DNA of 64,000 bases from Runella slithyformis DSM 19594 (GTDB lineage: Bacteria; Bacteroidota; Bacteroidia; Cytophagales; Spirosomataceae): NCBI RefSeq assembly GCF_000218895.1, contig NC_015703.1, positions 6,089,001-6,153,000 on the forward strand, written 5' to 3'. Position numbers and translations under genes: made by a program. The notes beneath the pieces were generated by a model. It searched no databases. It saw nothing but the letters and a program-made list of their open reading frames with translations, and was not told the DNA's origin. This document shows positions 9,414 to 17,503 of the stretch, piece by piece. Positions within the stretch are counted from its first letter, which is position 1. Each line of letters starts with the position of its first letter.

Positions 9414-9479
9414 CTGATGAAAATCAGTTTCAACCCTGATTTCCCTCATCTTTATTCGAACGCGCTGCGGCTACTTTTG
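9414..9479 (+). promoter_or_regulatory. FNR/FixK-like operator and promoter of the ccoS-ccoNO-ccoQP operon
   Basis: A perfect dyad CTGAT-GAAA-ATCAG (9414-9427) is followed by an exact -7 box TACTTTTG (9472-9479). Both this promoter and that of ccoI continue as TTTGGG(T/C)TAC after the box and carry CTCAT and GCGGCT in between, so the two promoters look homologous over about 70 bp. Confidence 0.75.
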
Positions 9480-9538
9480 GGCTACCCGCTCGGAAGTGAA
9501 GCGTCTCACGTATCTCCGACTAACGCAAAAAACAACCT

Positions 9539-9703
9539 ATGAGTGCTCTTATCCTTCTCCTTTCCGTTAGCCTGCTGGTCGCAGCAGGATTCCTGGTCGC
9601 CTTTGTGTGGTCGGTCAAAAAGGGACAATACGACGACGATTACACGCCCTCCGTCCGAATTTTGTTCGACGATAATGAAAAAAAATCATTTCCTCAATCA
9701 TAA
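9539..9703 (+). CDS. ccoS: cbb3 oxidase maturation protein CcoS
   Basis: 54 residues, beginning MSALILLLSVSLLVAAGF. One N-terminal membrane helix is followed by FVWSVKKGQYDDDYTPSVRI, the CcoS pattern of a short basic then acidic tail after the helix. Family members are needed for cofactor insertion into cbb3 oxidase. It sits 18 nt before ccoNO in the same direction and is the first gene of the operon behind the FNR-like promoter. Confidence 0.88.
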   Translation: MSALILLLSVSLLVAAGFLVAFVWSVKKGQYDDDYTPSVRILFDDNEKKSFPQS

Positions 9704-9721
9704 ACTCCTCAAATCTAAAGT

Positions 9722-11869
9722 ATGGAACCAATTTCCAAAACGACCGCTACTGTTGAAATGGAAGAGTTCGCCTACGATAACGTCATTGTACGGAACTTTG
9801 CCATTGCCTCTATCGTGTTTGGGATAGTCGGCATGTTGGTAGGTGTGCTCATTGCTTTTCAGCTGGCATTTCCTGCCCTCAATTTTGACATATCGTACAC
9901 TACCTTCGGTAGGCTACGTCCACTGCACACCAATGCCGTGATTTTTGCCTTTGTGGGCAACGGCTTTTTTATGGGGCTTTATTATTCGGCCCCCCGTATT
10001 CTCCGCACCCCGATGTGGAGCCCATTATTGAGTAAAATCAACTTTTGGGGCTGGCAGTTGATTATCGTCGCGGCGGCCATCACCCTCCCGCTCGGGCTTA
10101 CCACCGGGAAAGAATACGCCGAATTGGAATGGCCGATCGATATCGCCATTGCACTGGTATGGGTAGCCGGTTTGGTCAACCTGGTCATGACCATGGTTAA
10201 CCGTCGGGTGCAGCATATCTACGCGGCCATCTGGTTTTATTTGGCCTCTTTCGTAACCGTTGCCATGCTTCACGTGGTCAACAGCGTAGAATTGCCCATT
10301 TCACTTACAAAGAGTTATTCCTGGTATGCCGGGGTGCAGGATGCACTGGTTCAGTGGTGGTACGGTCACAATGCGGTGGCTTTCTTCCTGACCACGCCTT
10401 ACCTGGGTCTGATGTATTATTTCTTACCCAAAGCCGCCAATCGTCCCATTTATTCGTATCGCCTTTCCATTGTTCACTTCTGGTCGCTGATCTTCCTGTA
10501 TATCTGGGCCGGTCCTCACCACTTACTGTATACTTCATTGCCCGACTGGGCTCAATCGCTCGGAACCGTATTTTCGGTCATGCTGATCGCACCTTCCTGG
10601 GGCGGGATGATCAACGGACTCTTTACCCTGCGCGGTGCCTGGGATAAAGTGCGGGAAGATGTGGTGTTGAAATTTATGGTTGTGGCCGTAACGGCCTACG
10701 GGATGGCCACTTTTGAAGGACCGATGCTTTCCCTCAAAAACGTCAACGCCATTGCTCACTATACCGACTGGATAGTAGCGCACGTTCACGTAGGGGCTTT
10801 GGGCTGGAACGGATTTATGACCTTTGCCATCATGTACTGGTTGTTCCCCAAGATGTACGGACGTCCTTTGTACTCGATCAAACTGGCCAATTTCCACTTC
10901 TGGATCGGCACCTTGGGTATCATTTTCTACGCCGTTCCGATGTATTGGGCCGGTTGGACACAATCTTCGATGTGGAAAGAATTTACGGAAGAAGGTTTCT
11001 TAAAATACCCTAACTTCCTCGAAACCGTTACGCAGCTCGTTCCTTTCTACATATTGCGCGGCTTCGGCGGAACCTTATTCTTAGTCGGTTTCCTTGTGGG
11101 GGCGTATAACCTCATGATGACGGCCTTAGGCGGCAAATTGATCAGAAAAGAAACCGCGCGCTCCGCTTCGTTGGCTTCCATCTGGCATCAGCCCGCCAAC
11201 GAATTCTGGCACAGCCGTATTTTCGAACGCAAACCGGTACTCTTGACCGTCATTGCCTTGGTGGCGGTGATCATCGGTGGTGTGATCGAATTGGTTCCGA
11301 CCTTCATGGTCAAGTCCAACGTTCCGACCATCGAAAGTGTAAAACCATACACAGCCCTCGAATTGCACGGTCGCGATATCTACGTTCGGGAAGGCTGCTA
11401 TACCTGCCACTCGCAGATGATCCGTCCGTTCCGGAGTGAAACCGAGCGCTACGGTGAATACTCAAAAGCCGGCGAGTTTGTCTATGACCACCCCTTCCAA
11501 TGGGGCTCAAAACGTACCGGACCCGATCTGCACCGCGTAGGTGCCAAGTACCCCGATTCATGGCACTACAACCACATGGAAGACCCCACCAGTATGTCGC
11601 CGGGCTCTATCATGCCTAAGTACCCCTGGCTGATCGAAGATGAACTTGATCTAAGCACCACTCGAGCGAAGATCAGCGCCATGCAGACACTGGGCGTTCC
11701 TTATGAAGCCGGCTACGAAGAAAAAGCCACCGCCGATGCACAGGAACAGGCCAAACAGATTGCGGCAAACCTCAAAAAAGACGGCATAAAAGCGAAGTCC
11801 AACACCGAAATCATTGCCCTGATCGCGTACCTGCAACGAATGGGAACCGATATCAAAGCAGCTCAATAA
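9722..11869 (+). CDS. ccoNO: cbb3-type cytochrome c oxidase, fused subunits I and II (CcoN-CcoO)
   Basis: 715 residues. The first about 480 are CcoN, a 12-helix heme-copper oxidase core, with histidines in RPLHTNAV, WYGHNAVAFF, GPHHLLYT and IVAHVHVGALGW that ligate heme b, CuB and heme b3. After a linker near 485-505 comes CcoO, a membrane-anchored monoheme cytochrome c with CYTCH near 560 and the axial-methionine region GSIMPKYPW. The protein reduces O2 at high affinity and pumps protons at the inner membrane. CcoN-CcoO fusion is common in Bacteroidota, whereas proteobacteria usually have separate genes. Confidence 0.96.
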   Translation: MEPISKTTATVEMEEFAYDNVIVRNFAIASIVFGIVGMLVGVLIAFQLAFPALNFDISYTTFGRLRPLHTNAVIFAFVGNGFFMGLYYSAPRILRTPMWSPLLSKINFWGWQLIIVAAAITLPLGLTTGKEYAELEWPIDIAIALVWVAGLVNLVMTMVNRRVQHIYAAIWFYLASFVTVAMLHVVNSVELPISLTKSYSWYAGVQDALVQWWYGHNAVAFFLTTPYLGLMYYFLPKAANRPIYSYRLSIVHFWSLIFLYIWAGPHHLLYTSLPDWAQSLGTVFSVMLIAPSWGGMINGLFTLRGAWDKVREDVVLKFMVVAVTAYGMATFEGPMLSLKNVNAIAHYTDWIVAHVHVGALGWNGFMTFAIMYWLFPKMYGRPLYSIKLANFHFWIGTLGIIFYAVPMYWAGWTQSSMWKEFTEEGFLKYPNFLETVTQLVPFYILRGFGGTLFLVGFLVGAYNLMMTALGGKLIRKETARSASLASIWHQPANEFWHSRIFERKPVLLTVIALVAVIIGGVIELVPTFMVKSNVPTIESVKPYTALELHGRDIYVREGCYTCHSQMIRPFRSETERYGEYSKAGEFVYDHPFQWGSKRTGPDLHRVGAKYPDSWHYNHMEDPTSMSPGSIMPKYPWLIEDELDLSTTRAKISAMQTLGVPYEAGYEEKATADAQEQAKQIAANLKKDGIKAKSNTEIIALIAYLQRMGTDIKAAQ

Positions 11870-11880
11870 TGATCAAAAAA

Positions 11881-11909
11881 TAGCAGTGAGTATCCATGAC
11901 TCACTGCTA
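11881..11909 (+). promoter_or_regulatory. Intercistronic hairpin between ccoNO and ccoQP
   Basis: TAGCAGTGAGT and its exact complement form an 11-bp stem with a 7-nt loop. No T-run follows, so it is not a normal terminator. It may protect the upstream mRNA 3' end or set subunit ratios. Confidence 0.6.
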
Positions 11910-11930
11910 TAAACCCAATAGTTTACAACA

Positions 11931-12992
11931 ATGAAATTCAGAAACTACCTCCAGGCAATCGACGGAGTGGCCATCTATCCGCTCATTGGGCTGCTCATTT
12001 TCACCGGTCTTTTTGTAGGTTTGGTGTGGTACCTAATTCGTATGGATAAACAAACCGTCCAAAAAATGAGTCGACTTCCGCTGGAAGACGGCACCGTTCG
12101 AAACATACTTTCTACCCTTCTGCTGCTTTTTGTCAGTTCGGGGGCTTTTGCTCAGGCTGAAGTTGAAAAAGCCGGCAATAAAGAATTAGTAACCTACCTC
12201 ATTATGCTGATCCTGTTATTGGTCATCCTTGCGGTAGTGGCGGTTTTGATTCAGGTGTTGCTGTTACTCCAAAAAATCTCCGCTAAAACCCAACCCGCCG
12301 AAGCACCGGCGGAAGACTTACGCGGCGATAAAGCCCCGCTGTTCAGTGCCCGTTGGTGGCAGCGTTGGACCGGCTTCGGCGTTCAACTCGAAGACGAGCA
12401 GCGTATCCTCATCACCGGTCACGATTACGACGGCATCCATGAGCTCGACAACCGTATGCCGCCCTGGCTGGCCTTTCTTTTCCAGGGCACTATTCTATTT
12501 GCCATCATCTATTTACTTATTTATCACCTTACCGGAATGGGCGATCTTCCAATGGCTGAACTGGAAAAAGAAACGTTGGTCATTGAAGCCAAAAAAACGG
12601 CTTTTCTGGAAAAAGCAGCCGCTAAAATCAACGAAAACACCGTCGCTCTGCTTTCGGATGCCAAAACCATTGAAGAAGGAAAAAGCGTTTTTATGGCCAA
12701 TTGCGCGGCCTGTCACGCCAACGACGGTGGCGGTACCGTAGGCCCTAACCTGACGGACGAGTATTGGCTGCACGGCGGCGGCATCAAAAATGTATTCAAA
12801 ACCATCAAGTACGGGGTGCCTCAAAAAGGGATGATCTCGTGGGAAAAACAATTGAATCCGCTCAAGATGCAACAGGTAGCCAGCTATATCATTTCGATAA
12901 AGGGCTCAAAAACGGCTAATCCGAAAGCTCCGCAGGGAGAAGTTTACACAGAAACTGCCGCCAAAACGGACAGTACCGTAGCAATGAAATAA
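11931..12992 (+). CDS. ccoP: cbb3 oxidase CcoQ-CcoP fusion, monoheme
   Basis: 353 residues. Residues 1-55 look like CcoQ: one helix (IYPLIGLLIFTGLFVGLVWYL) then a short charged segment. A second hydrophobic stretch ending SSGAFAQA resembles an embedded signal peptide, followed by a CcoP membrane helix (YLIMLILLLVILAVVAVLIQ), the CcoP N-domain with a further helix, and one cytochrome c domain with CAACH near 258-262. Classical CcoP has two hemes; only one CxxCH is present here. Its role is to receive electrons for CcoNO at the membrane. Confidence 0.9.
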   Translation: MKFRNYLQAIDGVAIYPLIGLLIFTGLFVGLVWYLIRMDKQTVQKMSRLPLEDGTVRNILSTLLLLFVSSGAFAQAEVEKAGNKELVTYLIMLILLLVILAVVAVLIQVLLLLQKISAKTQPAEAPAEDLRGDKAPLFSARWWQRWTGFGVQLEDEQRILITGHDYDGIHELDNRMPPWLAFLFQGTILFAIIYLLIYHLTGMGDLPMAELEKETLVIEAKKTAFLEKAAAKINENTVALLSDAKTIEEGKSVFMANCAACHANDGGGTVGPNLTDEYWLHGGGIKNVFKTIKYGVPQKGMISWEKQLNPLKMQQVASYIISIKGSKTANPKAPQGEVYTETAAKTDSTVAMK

Positions 12993-13001
12993 TACTGTTA
13001 A

Positions 13002-13033
13002 GGCCACCTGTGGGGGCTCTCCCACAGGTGGCC
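13002..13033 (+). promoter_or_regulatory. Intercistronic hairpin between ccoQP and ccoG
   Basis: GGCCACCTGTGGG and its perfect complement form a GC-rich 13-bp stem with a 6-nt loop and no T-run. It is the second such stable hairpin in this operon. It could stabilise the ccoNO-ccoQP message or dampen read-through into the assembly genes. Confidence 0.6.
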
Positions 13034-13063
13034 GCCCCATTTCACTTTTGACATTCTCTCAGC

Positions 13064-14476
13064 ATGAACTCCCTTGAAACACCCCACGACATTGACGATT
13101 CATTTCGCGATAATTTTGCGGCGGTAGACAATACTACCGGCAAACGCAACTGGTTTTTCCCGCAAAAACCAACGGGAAAATGGCACAATCGCCGCGTGTG
13201 GTTTACGATCTTTCAACTCACCGTTATGTTCGGGCTGCCTTTCCTCAAGGTCAACGGGCAGCCCTTGTTTCTTTTCAATATTTTAGAACGCAAATTCATC
13301 ATCTTCGGGCTCTTCATCGGACCGCAGGATTATTGGCTGTTTGGGCTGATGATGATTTCCTTCTTTGTGTTTATTGTACTGTTTACCACCGTCTTCGGAC
13401 GAGTTTGGTGCGGATGGGCGTGTCCGCAAACGGTCTTCATGGAAATGGTCTTCCGTAAAATCGAATACCTGATCGAAGGAGATTGGAAAGCACAGCGCGC
13501 CTTGGACAAAGCTCCCTGGAACAATGAAAAGATCATAAAAAGAGCGCTGAAAGCCGTGGTATTTCTGGCCATTTCGTTTTTGATCGCCAATCTTCTTCTC
13601 AGCTATTTCGTCGGCATTGACCGACTGGAAAAAATCATCATTGAGCCCGTTTCTGAGCACCTGACACTCTTCCTGGGCATTGTGGCATTTACCGTCGTTT
13701 TCTTTTGGAACTTCGCATGGCTGCGTGACCAAGCCTGTACCGTGGTTTGCCCTTACGGACGTTTGCAGGGCGTATTGTTGGATAAAAATTCGGTCGTTAT
13801 TGCCTACGATTACAAACGCGGTGAGCCCCGCGAAAAACTGCACAAGGGCAAAGAGCGTACTGCCGGCGACTGCATCAGTTGTTATCAGTGCGTCAATGTC
13901 TGCCCTACCGGCATCGACATTCGCAACGGTACGCAGATGGAGTGTGTCAATTGTACCGCCTGCATTGACGCCTGCGATAACATCATGGAGAAAGTCAATT
14001 TGCCCAAAGGACTGATCCGTTTTGACTCCGAAAACAACATTGCCAGCGGCAAAAGTAAACTGATCACGACCCGCACCATTGGGTACGCGGTTGTTTTAAC
14101 CGCTTTGTGGGTAGCGTTGGGCTACGCCATTTTGACCCGAGACGACACCGAAACTACCATGCTGCGGGTGCCGGGCTCCCGTTATATTGAAAACCCCGAC
14201 GGCAGCATCAGCAATCTGTATACCTTCAAACTGTTCAATAAAACCAATCACGGCATCAACCCCGACATGCGAATTTTGTTTCCCAAAGGAACCTTGAAAT
14301 TTGCCGGGATTCCCAATCTGCATTTGGATGGCGCGGGTATGGTCGAAGGATCCGTATTTATCACGATTCCCAAGTCGGAAATTCCCGGCCGCAGAACGGA
14401 GGTAAAACTGGCCATCTATGCCGGAAATGAAAAATTGGAAGAATTTAAAACAACCTTTATTGCACCGGAAGAATAG
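13064..14476 (+). CDS. ccoG: cbb3 oxidase accessory protein CcoG (FixG), putative Cu(II) reductase
   Basis: 470 residues. Five or so membrane helices carry the VWCGWACPQTVFMEM motif (about 110-124). Next is a cytosolic ferredoxin-like region with two cysteine clusters (CISCYQCVNVCP and CVNCTACIDACD, near 265-310) that should bind two [4Fe-4S] clusters. The C-terminus is an immunoglobulin-like FixG domain in the periplasm (about 360-470). CcoG proteins reduce copper before handing it to CcoI and the oxidase. It follows ccoQP by 71 bp, with the hairpin in between. Confidence 0.94.
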   Translation: MNSLETPHDIDDSFRDNFAAVDNTTGKRNWFFPQKPTGKWHNRRVWFTIFQLTVMFGLPFLKVNGQPLFLFNILERKFIIFGLFIGPQDYWLFGLMMISFFVFIVLFTTVFGRVWCGWACPQTVFMEMVFRKIEYLIEGDWKAQRALDKAPWNNEKIIKRALKAVVFLAISFLIANLLLSYFVGIDRLEKIIIEPVSEHLTLFLGIVAFTVVFFWNFAWLRDQACTVVCPYGRLQGVLLDKNSVVIAYDYKRGEPREKLHKGKERTAGDCISCYQCVNVCPTGIDIRNGTQMECVNCTACIDACDNIMEKVNLPKGLIRFDSENNIASGKSKLITTRTIGYAVVLTALWVALGYAILTRDDTETTMLRVPGSRYIENPDGSISNLYTFKLFNKTNHGINPDMRILFPKGTLKFAGIPNLHLDGAGMVEGSVFITIPKSEIPGRRTEVKLAIYAGNEKLEEFKTTFIAPEE

Positions 14477-14531
14477 TGGTCAGTAACCAATCACCGGTCA
14501 CTATTCACTATTCACTAACCACTATACAATT

Positions 14532-14966
14532 ATGAAAATATCCTGGGGTACCGGCATTTGGGTTCTATATGGCTCATTTGTCCTGATGATGGTCACGATG
14601 GTCGGCATGAGTGTCGTCCAAAAAATAGATCTGGTGACCGACGATTATTACGCTGAAGAAATTAAATACCAGGGAAAAATCGATAAGGTCAGAAACGCCG
14701 GACAATTGGCGGCTCCGTTGGCGTGGGAAGTGACCCCGACCGAGATAAAGGTCAACTATCCTTCAGCGTTAAAAAACATCAGCGGTTTCATTTATTTCTA
14801 TTGCCCTTCCGATAACCGGAAAGACTTCAAACTGCCCATCAAGACCGATCTGCAACTTATTCAGCGTATTCCCACGCAAAATATCCCAAGCGGTCGTTAC
14901 CGTATTCAGTTCGACTGGCAGGCCAACGGCACCGGCTATTGGAACGAAGGAATTATAAATATTTGA
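14532..14966 (+). CDS. ccoH: FixH/CcoH family cbb3 oxidase assembly protein
   Basis: 144 residues: a single N-terminal membrane helix (about 8-28, GIWVLYGSFVLMMVTMVGMSV), the typical VTDDYYAEEIKYQ segment, then a periplasmic beta domain. This matches FixH in length and layout. Family members interact with CcoN during maturation and with CcoI. It follows ccoG by 55 bp. The gap holds short CACTATTCACTA-type repeats without a clear signal. Confidence 0.9.
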   Translation: MKISWGTGIWVLYGSFVLMMVTMVGMSVVQKIDLVTDDYYAEEIKYQGKIDKVRNAGQLAAPLAWEVTPTEIKVNYPSALKNISGFIYFYCPSDNRKDFKLPIKTDLQLIQRIPTQNIPSGRYRIQFDWQANGTGYWNEGIINI

Positions 14967-14997
14967 GTAACGAATCAGTTTCGATTCTGCATTCCCA

Positions 14998-15098
14998 AAT
15001 TCGTCATTCGTCCCTCGTAATTCGTCATTCGGATTATTCGTAACTCGTCCCTCGTAATTTGGATTATTCGTAACTCGTCATTCCCCCATTCGTCATTC
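14998..15098. repeat. Degenerate short repeats (ATTCGTAA/CTCGTC type)
   Basis: A 100-bp stretch is built from variants of ATTCGTMA, CTCGTMM and a twice-present 19-mer GGATTATTCGTAACTCGTC. It fills the gap between ccoH and the TauE/SafE gene. A related scrap (GAATGACGAATT) appears after the response-regulator gene near 19806. It looks like a genome-wide short tandem repeat family rather than a promoter. Confidence 0.7.
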
Positions 15099-15103
15099 TC
15101 AAC

Positions 15104-15799
15104 ATGCTCTATCTCGCATTCACCTTAGGCTTAATGAGCAGTCTCCACTGTGTGGGGATGTGCGGACCTATTGCGTTGGCATTGCCGGTACATCATCGCT
15201 CAACGTTTGGGAAACTGCTGGGGATTTTGATGTATAACGCCGGCCGCGCCACTACCTACAGCTTGCTTGGAGTGCTGTTTGGATTGGTGGGCAGCGCGCT
15301 TGACTTCGGAGGCATACAGCGCGGATTATCCATTGGTACCGGCATTATTTTGCTCGGCACCGTCGCCTATTCCTCGCATTGGATTGATCAGCTCTCCGCT
15401 CCGCTCCCTTTGCAAAAAGGTGTTCAATGGGTCAAAAAAAGACTGGGGCTGTTGCTTTCCCGACGCAGTTTTCCCGCGTTGTTTTTATTGGGAACGCTTA
15501 ATGGGTTATTGCCTTGTGGGTTGGTCTACATGGCTCTTATCAGTTCTATTGCCATGGGCAACCCTTGGGAAGGCGGCCTGTTTATGGCGTTATTCGGGGC
15601 GGGCACCCTTCCGGCCATGAGTGCCGTGGCGTTTGTAAAAACCTTTATTTCCACCAAATTCAGAAACCAAGCCCGTCGGCTTATGCCTGCCTTTGTGGCC
15701 GTCGTGGCGATTCTCCTAATTGTCCGCGGTTTTCAATTTTCCGAAAGTCCTTCAGGGGCCAAAACAGCCCGTCCGATTCCCGTCTGCCACGGAGAATAG
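15104..15799 (+). CDS. TauE/SafE (DsbD-like transmembrane) family protein linked to cbb3 assembly
   Basis: 231 residues with six or seven membrane helices. It starts MLYLAFTLGLMSSLHCVGMCGP and has a second cysteine motif, NGLLPCGLVYMAL, near 137-149. The paired cysteines in the first and middle helices recall the membrane domain of DsbD/CcdA-type electron carriers. Genes of this type (annotated as sulfite exporter TauE/SafE) regularly follow ccoG-ccoH in Bacteroidota and Epsilonproteobacteria, where a copper or redox role in oxidase assembly is suspected. The exact substrate is inferred, not shown. Confidence 0.85.
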   Translation: MLYLAFTLGLMSSLHCVGMCGPIALALPVHHRSTFGKLLGILMYNAGRATTYSLLGVLFGLVGSALDFGGIQRGLSIGTGIILLGTVAYSSHWIDQLSAPLPLQKGVQWVKKRLGLLLSRRSFPALFLLGTLNGLLPCGLVYMALISSIAMGNPWEGGLFMALFGAGTLPAMSAVAFVKTFISTKFRNQARRLMPAFVAVVAILLIVRGFQFSESPSGAKTARPIPVCHGE

Positions 15800-15922
15800 C
15801 TTTTTACCGCTCTTTTCAATCTTCCTACTATGCCAAACTGTGGTCCAATAAATCACCTCTTTCGGTAATATCTACAGTTACAGTCTCATTTTGCCCTTTC
15901 TTCCGGTTGTTTTTAGTTATTC

Positions 15923-15966
15923 CTGACGATTATCATATTTTACTCCACGAAAGCAGTACACTTTTG
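15923..15966 (+). promoter_or_regulatory. Candidate FNR/FixK-like operator and promoter of hemN
   Basis: Dyad CTGAC-GATT-ATCAT (15923-15936, TGA-N6-TCA core, one arm imperfect) precedes a -7-like box CACTTTTG (15959-15966). Centre-to-box distance is 29.5 bp, about two helical turns less than at the cco promoters. That would place the protein against the promoter as in class II activation. Confidence 0.5.
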
Positions 15967-15991
15967 GTAAAGTAATACTAATGTACTGACC

Positions 15992-17353
15992 ATGAACACT
16001 CACCTCCTGCAAAAATATAACGTTCCGGGGCCTCGCTATACGAGCTATCCGACGGTGCCTTATTGGGATACAAAACCCGTGACCGAACACCGATGGAAAG
16101 GAGTGGTCAATGATACATTTGAAGTAAGCAACGAGACGGAGGGCATCAGCCTTTACATTCATTTACCTTTTTGCGAACGTCTTTGCACCTATTGCGGCTG
16201 TAACACCCGTATTACCGTTAATCATAAAGTAGAACATCCGTACATTGATGCCCTTTTGAAAGAATGGCAACTGTACGTAGATGGATTCCCTGCCCGACCT
16301 AAACTGCGTGAAATTCACCTGGGCGGCGGAACCCCCACTTTTTTCAGTCCCGAAAACTTAAGAAGGCTCATCAACGGCTTACTTGAAAAAGCCGATGTCC
16401 ACCCTAAGCACGAGTTTGGCTTTGAAGCTCACCCCGCTAATACAACCGACGAGCACTTAGAGGTACTCCATGAGGTGGGTTTTAGGCGTATCAGCATTGG
16501 GGTTCAAGACTTTAACCCAATTGTTTTAGAGCTAATCAATCGCCCGCAGACCTACCAACAGGTACAGCACCTGACCGAAAAAGCGCGCGAGATCGGCTAT
16601 ACTTCCGTCAACTTTGACTTGGTATACGGGCTGCCCCGACAACGGGTCAGTACCATGGCACAGACCATCAGCGAGGTGATCCGGCTTCGCCCGGACCGGA
16701 TCGCCCTTTATAGCTATGCCCACGTACCTTGGGTAAAACCGGGTCAGCGTAAATTTACGGAAGAAGACCTCCCCGATGCCGCCAAAAAACTGACCATTTA
16801 TGATACCTGCCGGGATGCTCTGGAATTGGCAGGATATACGGACATCGGCATGGATCACTTTTCATTACCGACCGACGGATTGTATGAAGCCGTTCAGCAC
16901 AAACGTCTGCACCGCAATTTTATGGGTTATACCACCACCCAAACTCATTTGTTGATCGGTCTTGGCGTATCGGCCATCAGCGATAGTTGGTGGGGATATG
17001 CCCAAAACGAAAAGACCGTTGAGCAGTATTATGAACGTCTGAAATCCAACGAGCTCCCGTTGTTCAGAGGCCACATGCTGACCCGCCAAGACCTCATTCT
17101 GCGCCGTCACATTCAGCGCCTGATGTGTCAATTTGAAACTTCCTGGGATGATTCAAAAGACCAATGTAAGGAACTCTATGACGCTTTGGCACGACTGGAG
17201 GAACCCGAAAAAGACGGATTGGTCCTCATCGAACCGTATCATTTGACCGTAACCGAAAAAGGTCGAAATTTTATACGAAACATCAGTATGGCTTTCGACG
17301 CCCGACTTTGGAACGACATTCCGCAAACGGCTATTTTTAGTAAGGTATTTTAA
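15992..17353 (+). CDS. hemN: Oxygen-independent coproporphyrinogen III oxidase
   Basis: 453 residues with the radical-SAM cysteine triad in LPFCERLCTYCGCNTRI (about 55-70), the glycine-rich GGGTPTFF motif, and a C-terminal HemN domain. HemN decarboxylates coproporphyrinogen III to protoporphyrinogen IX without O2, giving heme under low oxygen. Length and the CxxxCxxCxC arrangement fit true HemN rather than the shorter HemW. Its place behind the cbb3 genes and its FNR-like site fit joint low-oxygen expression. Confidence 0.95.
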   Translation: MNTHLLQKYNVPGPRYTSYPTVPYWDTKPVTEHRWKGVVNDTFEVSNETEGISLYIHLPFCERLCTYCGCNTRITVNHKVEHPYIDALLKEWQLYVDGFPARPKLREIHLGGGTPTFFSPENLRRLINGLLEKADVHPKHEFGFEAHPANTTDEHLEVLHEVGFRRISIGVQDFNPIVLELINRPQTYQQVQHLTEKAREIGYTSVNFDLVYGLPRQRVSTMAQTISEVIRLRPDRIALYSYAHVPWVKPGQRKFTEEDLPDAAKKLTIYDTCRDALELAGYTDIGMDHFSLPTDGLYEAVQHKRLHRNFMGYTTTQTHLLIGLGVSAISDSWWGYAQNEKTVEQYYERLKSNELPLFRGHMLTRQDLILRRHIQRLMCQFETSWDDSKDQCKELYDALARLEEPEKDGLVLIEPYHLTVTEKGRNFIRNISMAFDARLWNDIPQTAIFSKVF

Positions 17354-17503
17354 AATATACCTTACGGAACGTATGTAGATAATGTTCTCCTTTTTTTAAC
17401 CATAAACTACTGATTAACAAGACATTAGGCAATCAGCTGTCAGTTATTGGTTATATCGGCACATTTAACACTTGCAAAAATCACAATAACCTCCGTATTT
17501 GGT

